Shown here piece after piece: positions 22,701-33,638 of a stretch of 64,000 nucleotides of DNA. The notes beneath the pieces are model-generated. The model searched no databases, was not told the DNA's origin, and worked only from the letters and a program-made list of their open reading frames with translations. The number at the start of each line of letters is the position of its first letter. Position 1 is the first letter of the stretch. The DNA comes from Cyanophora paradoxa (lineage: Eukaryota; Glaucocystophyceae; Cyanophorales; Cyanophoraceae), in NCBI GenBank assembly GCA_004431415.1, contig QPMI01000005.1:310001-374000 (forward strand), in the 5' to 3' direction. The translations under genes were made by a program, and so were the position numbers.

Positions 22701-23703
22701 GGCTCGCCTTCGCGCGCTCGCCCTTGCCCCGGACGGCGGGTACAGGGCCGAACACGTCCTCGAGAGCCATTAGAGCCTCCGCGACGAACACGCAGCTCGA
22801 TTGGTCGCCGTCCTGCACGGCGCGGTCGTTACGGGGGTAGCGAACCGGAGAGCGAAAAGGGGGGGTACCAGGAAGAGCTCGCGGGTCCACTCGACGCTGT
22901 GCTCAAGCGAGATCAGGTCGTCCGTGTAGGGGACCATCAGCTGCCACCGGTACGTCGCCACGTCTGCGGCGGGCGGATCGACTGGAGCGCGGGGTACGGG
23001 ATTGAAGGGGGGTACGGCGCACCGCAGGAGACGCCCTCGTCCTCGAAGATCTGCTCGCAGAGGGGCGTGGCGCGCGGCACGAACGCGACGGCGTAGCTCT
23101 TCGCGAGGCCTTCCGCGTTGTGCACCTTCACGTGCTCCGCGATCATCTGCGCGCCGCGCCCCGCGGCAGGCTGTCAAAAAGTTTGGCACCGTAGAGGACA
23201 GGATTCGCTGGCGCGCACGCGGGCGTTCTGGACGGTGGGGCGGGCGATGTACAGGATCCGCTGCAGGTCCGTCCGCGGCTCCTTCGTCTCCATGTGGTAG
23301 AATGGCGGCTCGACCCCGTGGTCCTGCGCGGTCGGGCCGCGGTCGGCGGAACGGCGGCGGGCGCGGAGCGGAGCGGAGCGGCGAGGGTCAGTGCACACCT
23401 GCAGCATGCTCTTCTCCGCGACGAGGCTGAGGAGCGACGTGAGGGTCGGATCGATGACCAGCGTCTTCTTGTCGCCGAACTGCGGGCCGCGGCGCACGTC
23501 AGGACCGGTCATTCGCGCGGTTCACGCGGTGGGTGCGGCGTTCGCACGTCATCGAGGATCCGCGCGAGCTCCCGCCGGACTGCATGAGAGCGTGAGAGAG
23601 GGGCACGGGGCGGCGCCGGCGGGCCCGAGGCTATCGCAGCTAAGCAGCGCGCACCGCGTGACCGAATGCGGTCGCTCGTCGTGCCCGCGGAGGAGCCGCT
23701 CAT
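19744..23703 (-). CDS. VPS33: VPS33-like Sec1/Munc18 protein of HOPS/CORVET tethering complexes
   Basis: The start is MSGSSAGTTSDRIRSR (ATG at 23701-23703). The next exons give VRRELARILDD|FGDKKTLV, LTSLLSLVAEKSMLQ, YHMETKEPRTDLQRILYIARP, MIAEHVKVHNAEGLAKSYAV, FVPRATPLCEQIFEDEGV, ADVATYRWQLMVPYTDDLIS, DGDQSSCVFVAEALMALEDV and FGPVPAVRGKGERAK. Near the C-terminus, NPTDASYVHSGYA, LVVFVGGVTLGEV, VAALRLVARRAGVRLVVLAT and a final FGHAPELAAHEFRAAL can be read. The order and motifs (REAVRREL, FVPR..LCEQ, SYVYSGYAPL, GGVTFAEIAALR) match VPS33A, which clasps SNAREs at lysosome/vacuole fusion. At least a dozen introns are present, almost all with a GTACCCC word in the sense direction. The 5' end was duplicated to 17076-17604. 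Central exons (about 20.8-22.4 kb) were read only in part. Confidence 0.85.
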
Positions 23704-23735
23704 TTTTTGCCGGACAGGGTACAGCTGTCGTGAGG
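23704..23735. promoter_or_regulatory. 32-bp gap between two divergent start codons
   Basis: VPS33 (-) and the 2OG oxygenase (+) begin 32 bp apart if both starts are right. This leaves room only for overlapping 5' leaders, so each promoter must overlap the other gene or the pair shares one core promoter. No TATA element is visible. Confidence 0.4.
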
Positions 23736-25796
23736 ATGGCGGCAAGCGCGTTTCAGCTCACCGCCGCGGCCCCCGCCGCGCCCAGCCGCGTGCACGCGGG
23801 CCACGCCTTTAAACTGCATACCGCCTGCTGTAGCACGGCCGCCCCTGCGGCGCGTCAAGCCCAGCCGCTCGTCCGCCCTAGCTTCCTCGGCCAGTGGTCC
23901 TTCCAGGCCGACCGCTTCATCCTGCAGCAAAGGACGCGCGCTCTTCCCCCGGCGATTGGCGCCGGCGGCGTGGCCGGCTTGCGGGCTCAGGCGAACGAGG
24001 TGGTCGTCGCGGACTCGGACTGCGCGCTGGACCCCGTGATGGCCGAGGGCGTCCAGATTGTCGAGTACGCGGACCTGCTCGCCGGGCGGGACATCACGGA
24101 ACAGATCCGCCTCGCGTACGGCGAGGGCGGCCTCGGGGTGCGCGGCGCGCTGCTCCCGGGGAGCCGCCGAGCTCAAGGGAGCGCTTTCGCAGATCCTGCT
24201 CGTGCGGGGCATCCCCGGCTTCTCGGAGAAGCGGAGCCGCCTCCTGCCGCTGGCCCGCGACCTCGCGCGGCTCCCGCAGGGAGACTTGGACGCGCTGGAG
24301 CGCCCGGAGTTCAAGTACTCCATCGGCTGGTCGCACGGGAAGGAGCGCCTCGAGGGCGGCGTGCGTCCTTGAAACGTTCCCGCCTTCTTGATTCCGCTCG
24401 ACTCCGCGCGCGCTCCCGTCCGCGCCGCGGCTGACGCGTTTCCCGCCAGCGGCTGGACACGGCGAAGGGGAGCTTCTACGCGAATCCGATCAGCGACGAG
24501 CCTGCGCACGACGCGGACGCGGCGACCGTCGCGCGGCACATCGATCAATTCGCGGCGAACGTGTGGCCCCGGAGCTCGCTCCCCGACCTCGAGGCAGCGT
24601 TCAAGGACGCCGGGGGCACGCTGGTTCGTTCGTTTGCCAAGCCCCGCCCGCGGATCAAATGTGGACCCGCTGACCTTCGTTCGCGAAGGTCGAGGTGGGG
24701 CGCCTGATCCTGGCGGCCGCGGACGGGTACGTGCGCCGGGAGATGGGCGCGGCCTACGAGCCGGGCCGCCTCGCGCGGGCCGTCTCGCACCGCGAGTGCG
24801 CCATGGGCCGCCTACGTGCGCTTGTACCCCCTCGAATTCCGAGCCAGTCGAATCCTGATTTGATCCGCAGTGCACTACTTCCCGAGGAGCCGTGAGGAAC
24901 TCGAGAGCGGCGCCGCGGCTGGGCGCTGGTGCGGATGGTGCGCCGTACCTCCCATCCCGCAACACGCCGCGTACCCCTCCCTCCACTCATTCCCCCCAGG
25001 CACACCGACCACAGCGCCATCACGGGACTCTACTCGGTGCGCTTGCCGTACCCCCCGCTCGGGGCCCGCCCCCTCACCATCCCTGTTCACCCCCCCCTAC
25101 CCCCTTCCGGTCCCGCCCAGGCCCTATTTTTGGACCCCGAGGGCCGCCCCGTACCCTGCCCCGACCCCTCCGCCGGCCTCTACATTCGAAACCGCGCGGG
25201 TGAGGTCGTGAAGGTCCGTACCCTGTACACCTCCGTCCCTTTCCTTCCTTCCGATGCGATACCCCCGCAGGTCGCCATCCCTCCGGACATGGCCGCGTTC
25301 CAGGTTCGAATCCGACGGGGACCCTTTTCCAGTCCTTCGCGGCTCAGATCCCGCTCAGATCGGGGAGAGTGCCCAAGTCCTCAGCGGCGGCGCCCTCCGC
25401 GCCACGCCCCACTGCGTTCAGGTACCTTCCACCCAGTACCGTGTACCCCCTCTGCATCTTCTTTCTAACGGGGTACAGGGCCCGTCAACCGTCGAGTGCG
25501 CCGGCATCTCCCGCAACACGCTCGCTGTCTTCGTCCAGGTAAGGAGGGTACATGATTTCCTTGACCAGAGGCGGCCACTTGACCGGCACCCCGCAGCCGC
25601 GATGGAACGAGCCGATGTCTGCGCCGGATGGGATCGACGCGCGGTCCGCGCCCCCTACCCCCGCCCGCATCTTCACTACCCCAACGCGCCGCCGTCTGAT
25701 CTGAGGCCCTGCAGGGCGGTGCGGGTGGGGGCCTGGCGACCGGGCCAGAGTTTCGTAGAGTTCGCGCACGCGACGGTCATGAACGGGTACGGCTAG
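23736..25796 (+). CDS. 2-oxoglutarate/Fe(II)-dependent dioxygenase (isopenicillin N synthase-like fold)
   Basis: Twelve exons were placed (23736-24137, 24193-24360, 24450-24623, 24689-24815, 24871-24937, 25000-25036, 25121-25213, 25271-25303, 25359-25421, 25479-25538, 25597-25643, 25715-25796). They give 450 residues with consistent phases. The N-terminal ~60 residues (MAASAFQLTAAAP...) are Ala/Ser-rich and look like an organelle transit sequence; plastid or mitochondrion cannot be decided. GLG|ILLVRGIPGFSEKR resembles the family N-terminal strand. The iron triad is visible as WHTDHSAITGLYS (His, Asp) and LRATPHCV (distal His), and the 2OG-binding Arg is in GISRNTLAVFVQ. The substrate is unknown. 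The introns are short, rich in GTACCCC, and one begins with a T-arm-like motif. Confidence 0.85.
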
Positions 25797-26247
25797 GCCC
25801 GGTCCAGAGCCCGTCCGGCCTCGGCTGCGGCTTCGCGCCGGCTCGGCCTGGCCTGCGAAGTACTAGTCGCCTCGTACCTCTCCCCTTCCTCTCTTCCTTC
25901 CACTTCTCAAACCGGCTTCGCTCCAGCTTCTTGCCGGGTACCGTTCTCTGCATCCTCGCCTCTACTCCTCCGATCGCTTCTCGCCCCTCTACTCCTCCGA
26001 TCTTCCCTCCCCTTTAATTTCGTGTTCGCGCCAGCTTCAAGGCTTCACGGCTCTGCCCACTTTCTCCCCACTCGATCTCGGACTCGCTTTCCGCTTCCGC
26101 TTAGAAGACGTAACGATGCTGCGGGCCGCAGCGTGTACATGCGCAAGTGCGATCTTCTCGCGATCGCTCAGTTGAAATAGAACACTGTAAGAATAGGCCT
26201 AATCCAGAGAGGGCTAGCCAGCGATAGCTAGCTAGCCGGCTAGCTAG
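25797..26247. other. Convergent 3' flanks of the oxygenase and cyclin H genes
   Basis: CT-rich, non-coding stretch. It ends in a run of tagctagc words (26220-26252) that supplies the cyclin H stop codon. No gene is seen. Confidence 0.55.
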
Positions 26248-27888
26248 CTAGCCGGGGGGAGCCGGCGCCCCGGCGCGCTCCAGCGCCCGCTTGCGCTTCC
26301 CCGCCGAGGAGGGGTCCTCGGGGGCCTGTACCCCCGCGGGCTCCAGGCCGGCGCCGCTGCCCGCGGGCCGCGCCAGGCCCGCCGTGATGGCCTCCGTGCG
26401 CCTCCGCTCCTCCTCCGCCCGCTTCTTTGCCTTGCGCTCCCTTCGCTGCCGCTCCTCCTCCTCCCTCCGCCCCTGCTCCTTCCGCAGCCTTGGGAGGAAA
26501 GAGGGTCAGGGGTACGCGGTTTCTTGGGGGAGGGGGTACGCGCACGTCTCGGAGGCCGCCTTGCGGAGCTGCCGCACCTTCTTGTCGATCGCGAGGCTGC
26601 GGGGCGAGTCGGCTCCGAGCACCGGGGAAGGGGGGGGGAGGGGGGGATGAGGGGGTACCAGTCTGTTTTTTCGGGCGGTGCGCCGGTGGAGCCTAGGAGC
26701 GCGGCCACGGCCTCGACGCGCTCCATGAGGTCGGCCGGGGGGGCGGGCGCGGCCCCGCCGCCGCCGCCGGCCGACGCCTGCCCCGCCACCGCGTCGAACA
26801 AGGGCGCGAAGTCGAGAGACAGCTCCCGGCAGGCCAGGAGGAGGCACGCAAGCCCCGTCTGGCCGGGGGGGTACAGCAGCGGCGCGTCCGTGAGCAGCGA
26901 GCGGCGGGCCCAGGCCCGCGCCTTCTCGCCCACCTGCCGCCGCGGATCGACCCCGGGGGCTAGCAGAGACCGGCGGAGGGGGAAAGAGAGGCGCACGTCC
27001 GGTCGGCGGCCCTCCAGGATACCCCCCTCCTCCGCGATGACGAGGTACCCCGTGATCGACCGGCTCGGGTGGTAGCAGATCAAATTGAACTTGAGCGCCT
27101 CGAGCAGCGGCAGCTCGGCGTCCAGTATCGCTTTGGGTTCCTGCTTCAGCTCCCGCCCCAGCATCTCCGCGGACACGTAGCTCTCCTCGGTCTTGCAGGC
27201 GACGTAGATGCAGACCATCCTGCGCTCGCCCGCGCCCGCGTGAGCGGCGCGCTGCGGCGGGACGCGCGGGGCGCACAGGATCTGCCGCGGGTCGCGCTCG
27301 ATGATCGAGTTGTCGACGTAGAAGCGCTTGAAGTACGTTACTGCGGTCGCCTGGCGAGCGGAGGGCGCGCGCGCGTCAGTGGCCGAGAGGGCGGGCGACG
27401 GCGGACGGCAGGGGCGGCCGCACGAAGACGCTGTCCAAGAACTTGAACTTGTGCGAGATGGCATCGATTTGGTACTCGAAATACAGCTGCAGCTTGAGCG
27501 CGTCATCTACGCTCAGCTGCAGCGCGCCCGACCGGCTGCTGCCGGCCTCTGAGCCCTCTGCGCTTGCCCAATCTGCAGAGGCACGCGAAAGCACGCGCAC
27601 CGCACCGCACCTACGTCGAGCGACATCGAATCCGGCGGCTGCGAGCCGCCGCCGGGCGATGTGTCCATCGCATCGGCCACGCCGTCGGGAACCGGCGAGG
27701 CCGCCGATGCGCCCTGCGGCATGCATCTCGGCGGGAGCGGTATGCGTCTCGGTGGGCGAAGGCACGGGCGGCCGCACCCTCGAGGCAGCTACGTGCTGGA
27801 GCGCGAGGTCGGTGGAGCGCTGCCGCCTCGCCCGCAGCTCCTGCTCCGTGAAGATCCAGTTCTTGCGCTGCGTCGATGTCTGGAACAT
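26248..27888 (-). CDS. Cyclin H-like regulatory subunit of the CDK-activating kinase/TFIIH
   Basis: The start is MFQTSTQRKNWIFTEQELRA, matching the cyclin H signature of a short N-terminal helix with STQ..NWIF. Later exons read LSVDDALKLQLYFEYQIDAI, SHKFKFLDSVF, TAVTYFKRFYVDNSIIERDP, RQIL|MVCIYVACKTEESYV, EAELPLLEALKFNLICYHP-like sequence and SRSITGYLVIAEEGG (first cyclin box). The second fold follows: RRSLLTDAPLLYPPGQTGLA, CLLLACRELSLDF. The basic C-terminus ends AGKRKRALERAGAPAPPG, stop at 26248. YFKRFYLxNS, the TDAxLLYxPxQxAL helix and the N-terminus argue for cyclin H rather than cyclin C. A CDK7-MAT1 partner role in the nucleus is inferred from the family. Exon boundaries between 27480 and 27790 are unresolved. 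Confidence 0.82.
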
Positions 27889-28206
27889 CGCTGGCTCGAG
27901 CTTCGCCTGCAGCGGGCCGGCGGCGCGCGGCGCTCAGAGCTGGGCGGAAGGCTCCTACAAGATGGTCTGGATTGAATCTCTGCGTGCTGCAAACGACTTT
28001 GCTTCGACGAAGCGCAATCGTGTGCGTACCCCCACACTTGGCGCGCCGCGCGCCGCGCGCTGCGCGTAGTCGCGCGACTCGCCGCGCTAGCCGCGCGACT
28101 ACGCGCACGAGCCGCGCGACGGCATTGAAAGCAGAACAAGGTGAGGCCTGCAGGGCTAGCCTTAAGCCTTTAGCCATACTAATAGCTGACCGCGCTGCCG
28201 CAGGCC
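27889..28206. other. Divergent region between cyclin H and the LRR paralogue
   Basis: This 318-bp stretch contains a perfect 14-bp inverted repeat (cgcgtagtcgcgcg and its complement, about 28063-28105) inside a run of GCGC-rich words. No gene is seen. Two divergent genes flank it. Confidence 0.5.
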
Positions 28207-29289
28207 ATGGCGTGGTCGGTCAGGACGCTGAGGGTTGCGAACGAGGGTCTCACCGAGTGGCCGGCGGCGGAGATCGCGGCGGCGGGGCCGGAGAACATCC
28301 GTGCGCTCGACCTCAGCCGCAACAAGCTCACGAGCATCCCGGGGGCCGAGCTCGCGAAGCTGACAAACCTGGAGTGGCTGTGGTTGACCAACAACCAGCT
28401 GACGGACCTGCCGCCGGAGATCGGCCGTCTCGTAGACCTGTAGATGCTGGATGCCGATAACAACCAGCTGACAGAGCTGCCGCCGGATATAGGGCGCCTC
28501 GCGGCCCTCTGGCAGCTCGAGTTGAGCAAGAACCGGCTGACGGCGCTGCCGGCGGAGCTCTTCGGCCTCCCGGCGCTGCAGACGCTGAGCCTGGCCTACA
28601 ACAAGCTGACGGCGCTGCCGCCGGAGATCGGGCGCCTCCCGGCCCTGGAGCTTCTTTTCGTCGACGATAACCCCGTGGTGGACTCGTGGCCCGAGCCCGT
28701 CCGCCTCGCCATCGAGAAGTTCGAGAACGATGGCGAAGACCAGTGCGCTACGGTCAAGGCCCACATGTACTCCCTCGGCGCTCCCTTCCCCGCGGTGAGG
28801 CCTGGCTACGCATACCCCCCTCCCTCCCCCCCCCTCCCCTCCCTCTCCCTCCCCCATCTTCATGCCCCGCCCCTCCCGTCCGCCCCTCCTTCCTCCCCTT
28901 GCCCTTGCCCCCCCCTCCCCCCTGTCCCGCCCTGTCCCTCCCCCTTCCCCCCCCTCCCCCCCTCTCACCCCCTCGCCCCGCCCCCGGCAGGCTGCTTCCC
29001 TTCCCCCGCTTCCCCGCCCCGCCGCTTCCACCCCTTATATTACTACGTCGTGTTCGCGGCGGCTGGCCTTGGTGACATGCCCGCCGCTACGGCCCGGAAA
29101 ACGGCTCACGCGCGCGGGGGCGTTGCGCAGGGTGAGCCTCGGTACCGAGCCGAGCCTCCGAGGCTCGATCTCGAAGCGAGCCTTCATCGAAATCGGATGG
29201 TCCAAGGCTTGCTGCCCTCGGTCCCTGTCCGGCTCGCGCTGGCCTTGCAACTGGCCCTGGCCCCGTCCCCGGAGGCGTTGAGACTCTGA
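28207..29289 (+). pseudogene. LRR paralogue of the LRR-RING gene, with an in-frame TAG and no RING
   Basis: The frame starts MAWSVRTLRVANEGLTEWPA, parallel to the gene at 17828 (shared WPAAEI, AGPENI, LDLS, LTSIPG, ELAKLTNL). TAG at 28441-28443 follows GRLVDL, where the LRR pattern expects another residue and the relative has CAG. The change is therefore one C-to-T step. Reading resumes in the same frame as MLDADNNQLTELPPDIGRL and continues to the donor at 28795, exactly at the site of the relative's first intron. No coiled coil or RING follows; the frame continues without recognisable sequence to a stop at 29287-29289. It is either a decayed truncated copy or a gene restarted at Met 28444. 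Repeats remain well conserved, so decay is recent or the TAG is a read error. Confidence 0.7.
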
Positions 29290-29524
29290 GAACCTGAGCG
29301 GCGCCTTAAAGCATTGCCTATGACAGCGCTAGCGGCATACAGCGGCATGAATACTGCAGTACGTACACATTGAACACTTTTGACGCGGAGAACATGCATC
29401 ATGGAATGCAGATGAATTACCGATTTCAATGCTATAATAGTACAACTTGAATAAAGTGCGACCTGCCAGGCTGCTAAACTAGTAAATGCATCATGGCATC
29501 TAAGCGATAAACTATTTCTAAGAC
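29290..29524. other. Convergent 3' flank, AT-richer than surroundings
   Basis: About 235 bp with no gene. It is markedly lower in GC and lies between the LRR paralogue and the stop of SK channel A. Confidence 0.5.
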
Positions 29525-32500
29525 TTACAGCTTTAATGAAGGGGGCACGACTCGGCGACGCACAATTGCAAGCAGTGCAACCGACCGCCGGCGCCCCTGG
29601 CCGACGGCCTCGTTGAAAATGGGACTCCAGGGCCCCGGCTCACGCCGCCTCTGGCACGGGCCGCGGGGCGCCGGCGAGGGACCCCGGGAGCTCGGTGGGG
29701 GTACCGCCGCCGGACATAACGGGCGCCAGCCGCACGCCGCTGCGGCCGCTGCGGAAGCTGACGCCGCCGCGGAGGGTAACGCCGCCCGCGGAGCCGTCCC
29801 CGTCGTCGAGGAAGTGGAGGGGGGTAGTGTGGACGACGGGGGGGAGGGGGAGGGGAGCGGGGCCGGGGGCGTGAGGGGCGTGAGGGGCGAGGGGAGGGTG
29901 GAGAGGGGCGAGGCGAGCTCGTGTACCCCCGAACCGCCGTTCGAGCTGGGTAGCACGACAACGCGCGGCTTCCCCTTGGCGCTCGCTGCAGGGGGCGCGG
30001 CCGAGATCGAGGCCGAGGCAGCCGACGCCGGCGGGGGCGGGGCCTGGGCCGGCCCGCCCTTTTCCTTCTCCCTTTCAGGTCCGCCGCCGCCGCCGCCGCC
30101 GCCGCCGGCGGCGCCGGCAAGGGCGCCCACCGCCTCCGCGACGGCCGCCAGCGCCGCCCGCTGCTCCTCCATTCCCTCCGCCACCTGCAGTCAGATTCAA
30201 CCACCGACTCCGAATTGAATCGGTGAGTCACGGCCGGTACGTACCTCGCGGACGAGCGCCTCGAGCCGGTCGAGGCGGCCGCAGGCCTCCGCGCCCTCCT
30301 CGGAGCACGCGCCGCTCCCGTGCGCGTGCGACTCCTGGTGCTGCGGAGGGAAAGAAGGGAGGGAAGAAAGCTGAGGAAAGAGAGGAGCGGAACGGCAGGA
30401 AAGAACAAGGGGGGGGGTGGAGGGAGGGGGGTACGGACCTCTCGCCAGCGCTTGCGGACCATTTTGAAGTCCATTACGGCGCGGCGGAGGGCGCGCCGGT
30501 CGAAGGGCAGGCGCTGCACGGGCCCGCCGAACCCCAGGGCCGCCCGCAGCGTCGGCCGGCCGGCCGCCACCGGCACCGAGCCCTTCGGCGACACCGGCCC
30601 CGCCCCGCGCACGGAGCCGCCGGCCTCCGCCTCCTCCTGCTCCTTGGCCTTCGCCTTGAGCTCCTTGTGCAGGCGCCAGAGCCGCTGCATGCAGGCCGCC
30701 GCCGAATTGCGGTACTCCTTCTGAAACGCCGACTCGGATAAGGTGTCCAGTACCCGCGCCTGGGGCTTCGTCAGGCGAAGGTTCTCCTGAACCACTGCGC
30801 CGAAAGGCCGTCAGGGGGGTACGGTGCAGGCGGAGGGCGGGCGTGGCTTCGCACCCGTGATGAGGAGGGCCGTGGTGCAGAGGCCGAAGAAGACGGAGAT
30901 CGCGACGACGGTCCGACCGGGGTACGTGAGCGGGTAGATGTCTGCAGAGGTTTAGCGGGGAGGGGGGCACAAGGCGCGGGAAACGCTCTGCCGAACCTCC
31001 GAACCCGACCGTCGTCTGCGAGCGCGCGGTGTGCGTCAGAGCAGTGGGGGGAGGGGGGGGTGGGGAAGAGAGCGCAGGGGGGTACGGCCGCACCAGGGCG
31101 ATGTAGAGGTTCCACTGGGCGTCCGAGAACATGTACTCGGGCCGGGCCGCCTGGAGGGGTACATGAGCAACGGGGGGCGGGGACAAGGGGGGTACGGCGG
31201 GCCTGCTCGCAGATCATGAGGGCGTAGGAGGAGACCACCAGGTTGCCCAGAATGATGCACCCCCTGCGGAGCAGGGAGGGGGGTACGTGAACGACGCAGG
31301 AGGGGGAAGAGGCAGCGGGGAGGGGTACGGCGCACAGGACGATGAAGGGGTACCGTTCCAGGAGCGCCTTGAGCACGAAGTAGACGGACGGCTCGGTGTT
31401 GTTCATATTGCAGAGAAAGCGGCCGCCCTGCGCGAGATACGGTTAAAGGGGGTACAGGGAAAACGGAAGGAAACGAGTGGCGTACCCCCTTGCTGACGGA
31501 GTGGTGGTCCCGCATAGATCGGAAGAGGAGGTACAGCTTCAGGAAGACCGTCAGGCCCAGCATCCGCTCGTCGTACTGCGGGGAGGGGGGGGAGGGGGGG
31601 TACGAAGGTGCCGGTTCGATTCCGCGCGGGGCCCTTTTTGCTTTCGAGTGGCGGGAGGGCGCGAGCGAGCGCACGAAGATGACGTTGTTCTCGGTGTCCC
31701 GGGCCTCCATGGACCACCGTACCCCCGGCGGGATGTGCCCTGCGACAAAGACGGGGACGGGGAGGGGGTCGGTCAGAGGCGCAGGGGGAGGGCAGGCCAC
31801 GGCGCGAAAAGCGCGGGCCCTTGGCCTAGCCGCCTATGCTTTCGCTAATGGTTCTCAGAGCTGCCCTGCATGGCCCGCAGACGCGGGCCCCGAGCAAGCA
31901 AGCGGGGCGCACATGCGCAGACGAAGGCTTCCACGAGGAACATCTTCCAGAGGCCCGAGCTCCACAGCGTTTCCTCCTTTGGCATGATGCTGCTGATCTT
32001 GAGGGCCTGGTTCGGCAAGCGAGTTCGGTTAGGAACTGTTAGGGGGCTCGGTTCGTTCTGTTCAGGGGGTACGGACCTGCAGCTCGAGCTGGTAGGCCTT
32101 GTACAGGAGGAGAATGATGGCAAAACATAGGCCGGTGATCACGCCCCGCAGCGCATTGTTCATCTCCCCTGCGGAGCGGAGCGGAGCGCGGGGGTCGGCG
32201 GGCGTCGGTGACCGAGCGGGGGGGGGGAGGGCCGCACCCCTGGAGGTGTAGCACTGGTTGTCGACGACCATGAGGACGATGGCGATCACGGCGAGCACGC
32301 ACGCCGCGTCGTCCACGACTTGGAGCTGCGCCCGCATGGATCAAATGTTTGATCGAGGCCGGGCGGACGCGCGGGCGGGCTGCCAAGTCCGGCGGCGCGA
32401 GCCGCGCGGCGCGCCGCACCCGCTTGGCGTTGGACTGCGAGGTCCATTCCATAAAAGACGATGCGATGGTGTTGCGGCGGCCGCGGCCGTTGTCCGGGGC

Positions 32501-32897
32501 TCTGCGCAGCGTCGGGCGGAGCGGGGCGGGGCGGGGCGGGGCACGGCGCCGCGGACCGGGGCGGGCTCTGAGGGGGCCCCTGACCGGCGGGCCCAGATGA
32601 CAAAACGGAAGAAGCAGATGTGCGGCGGAGGTCTGAGCGCACGCCGGCGCCCAGGCCATTCGCGCTTCCGGGCGTGTTCTGCGACTTGCTCTCGGTTGCA
32701 CCCTGGACCGGGAACCGCACGGTGTCACTGTGCGCTAGCTCGGCCTTCCGGCTCTCTATCGTGTCCCGCCCGCCGAGGCTGTCCCTCCTGTCGTGCACTC
32801 TTCTCTGCAAGCTGCCCGGCGGCCCGGGCGCAGCATTCCCGTACGTAACACTGCCTCGTGACTTGGCTGCACTGGCCGCTGCAGCTGACTGAAGCAT
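29525..32897 (-). CDS. SK-type (Ca2+/calmodulin-gated) potassium channel, copy A
   Basis: A six-helix K+ channel is split by many GTACCCC-rich introns. Readable exons in order: N-terminal MLQSAAAASAAKSRGSVTYG; S1 DDAACVLAVIAIVLMVVDN; S2 MNNALRGVITGLCFAIILLL; S3 SSGLWKMFLVEAFVCA; S4 GLTVFLKLYLLFRSMRDHHS; S5 CIILGNLVVSSYALMICEQA; pore helix DAQWNLYIALV then TTVGFGD|IYPLTYPGR; S6 VVAISVFFGLCTTALLITVV. A calmodulin-binding-like domain follows: RLTKPQARVLDTLSESAFQK, YRNSAAACMQRLWRLHKELK, ALRRAVMDFKMVRKRWRE. A short coiled coil (MEEQRAALAAVAEAVGAL) and a low-complexity Ser/Pro/Ala tail end at 29525. S5 'xxxALxICE' and the helix after S6 match the KCNN/SK family. Calcium gating through calmodulin is inferred. 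The start is by comparison with copy B. Confidence 0.85.
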
Positions 32898-33638
32898 CCT
32901 CGCGGCTGGCGGTCGTCTGAGCGCGGTCTGGCTGAGATAAGAGGCTGCGCTAAGGAGATTTCTGCTATCGGACCATCACAAACAGCTAGCTGAACTGCCC
33001 AGGAAGCCCGGCGCTCGTTGTCGAGGTGGCAGAGTTGCAACTTGCTAGTTGCAACCGAGGGGTACGGTACTGGTTAGCCATTTCCGGCCGAGAATTCGAA
33101 CCGCTGCTAGCGCGCGCTGCGCGCTTATCGCGCTGACACAGATCCGATGATCGACGCGAGCTCACTGGCACAGATCTAGATCGACGCGAGCTCCGAGGCG
33201 CCGGCATGACTCAGTGAGCATGATCATGAACTCGGAATTGATCGACCTAGATCTGGCCCCAGAGTCGCGCAGAGGCTAGATCTAGATCTACTAGGCTACT
33301 AGGCTAGACTCCCGCTAGAGTCGCGCATGCGCAGCAGAGCCGAACTTCGGAACTACGTATACAATTGCAAACCGGACCGTTGATCATTGTATCGATTTGA
33401 TTGCCAAGTTGTTTCGCTCTCGTAGAGGCGAACACTGCAACTGCAACTGCACGATACAATCTGACAATATGCGAAATGCAAAAAGCAAACTGATATATAA
33501 TCGCAATAAGAATCGCGGGTTGCCGCTTGGCCAGCGCTAGCGCTCGGCGCTCGCTGGATGCCGCGCCGGCGCCGGCCGCGGCCACCCCAACTAGGCTAGG
33601 ATGCCTCGGCGGGCTGGAGGGAGGCGTAGGGCGCGACG
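32898..33638. other. Spacer between the tandem SK channels
   Basis: Non-coding region holding the promoter of copy A. It has repeated words (agatctagatcgacgcgagc-like, around 33143-33190) and AT-rich stretches at 33340-33510. No gene is seen. Confidence 0.55.

Noticed and set aside
23700-24986. 428-codon minus-strand frame over the oxygenase gene
   Set aside because: It runs through the oxygenase exons and introns in antisense; the plus strand has iron-binding motifs and consistent splice phases.
28162-29031. 289-codon minus-strand frame
   Set aside because: It is a shadow of the LRR coding strand, showing the reversed repeat pattern.
31613-31640. Complete tRNA gene in an SK-A intron
   Set aside because: Only the T-arm and a T run are present; no anticodon or D arm lies within 80 bp upstream.
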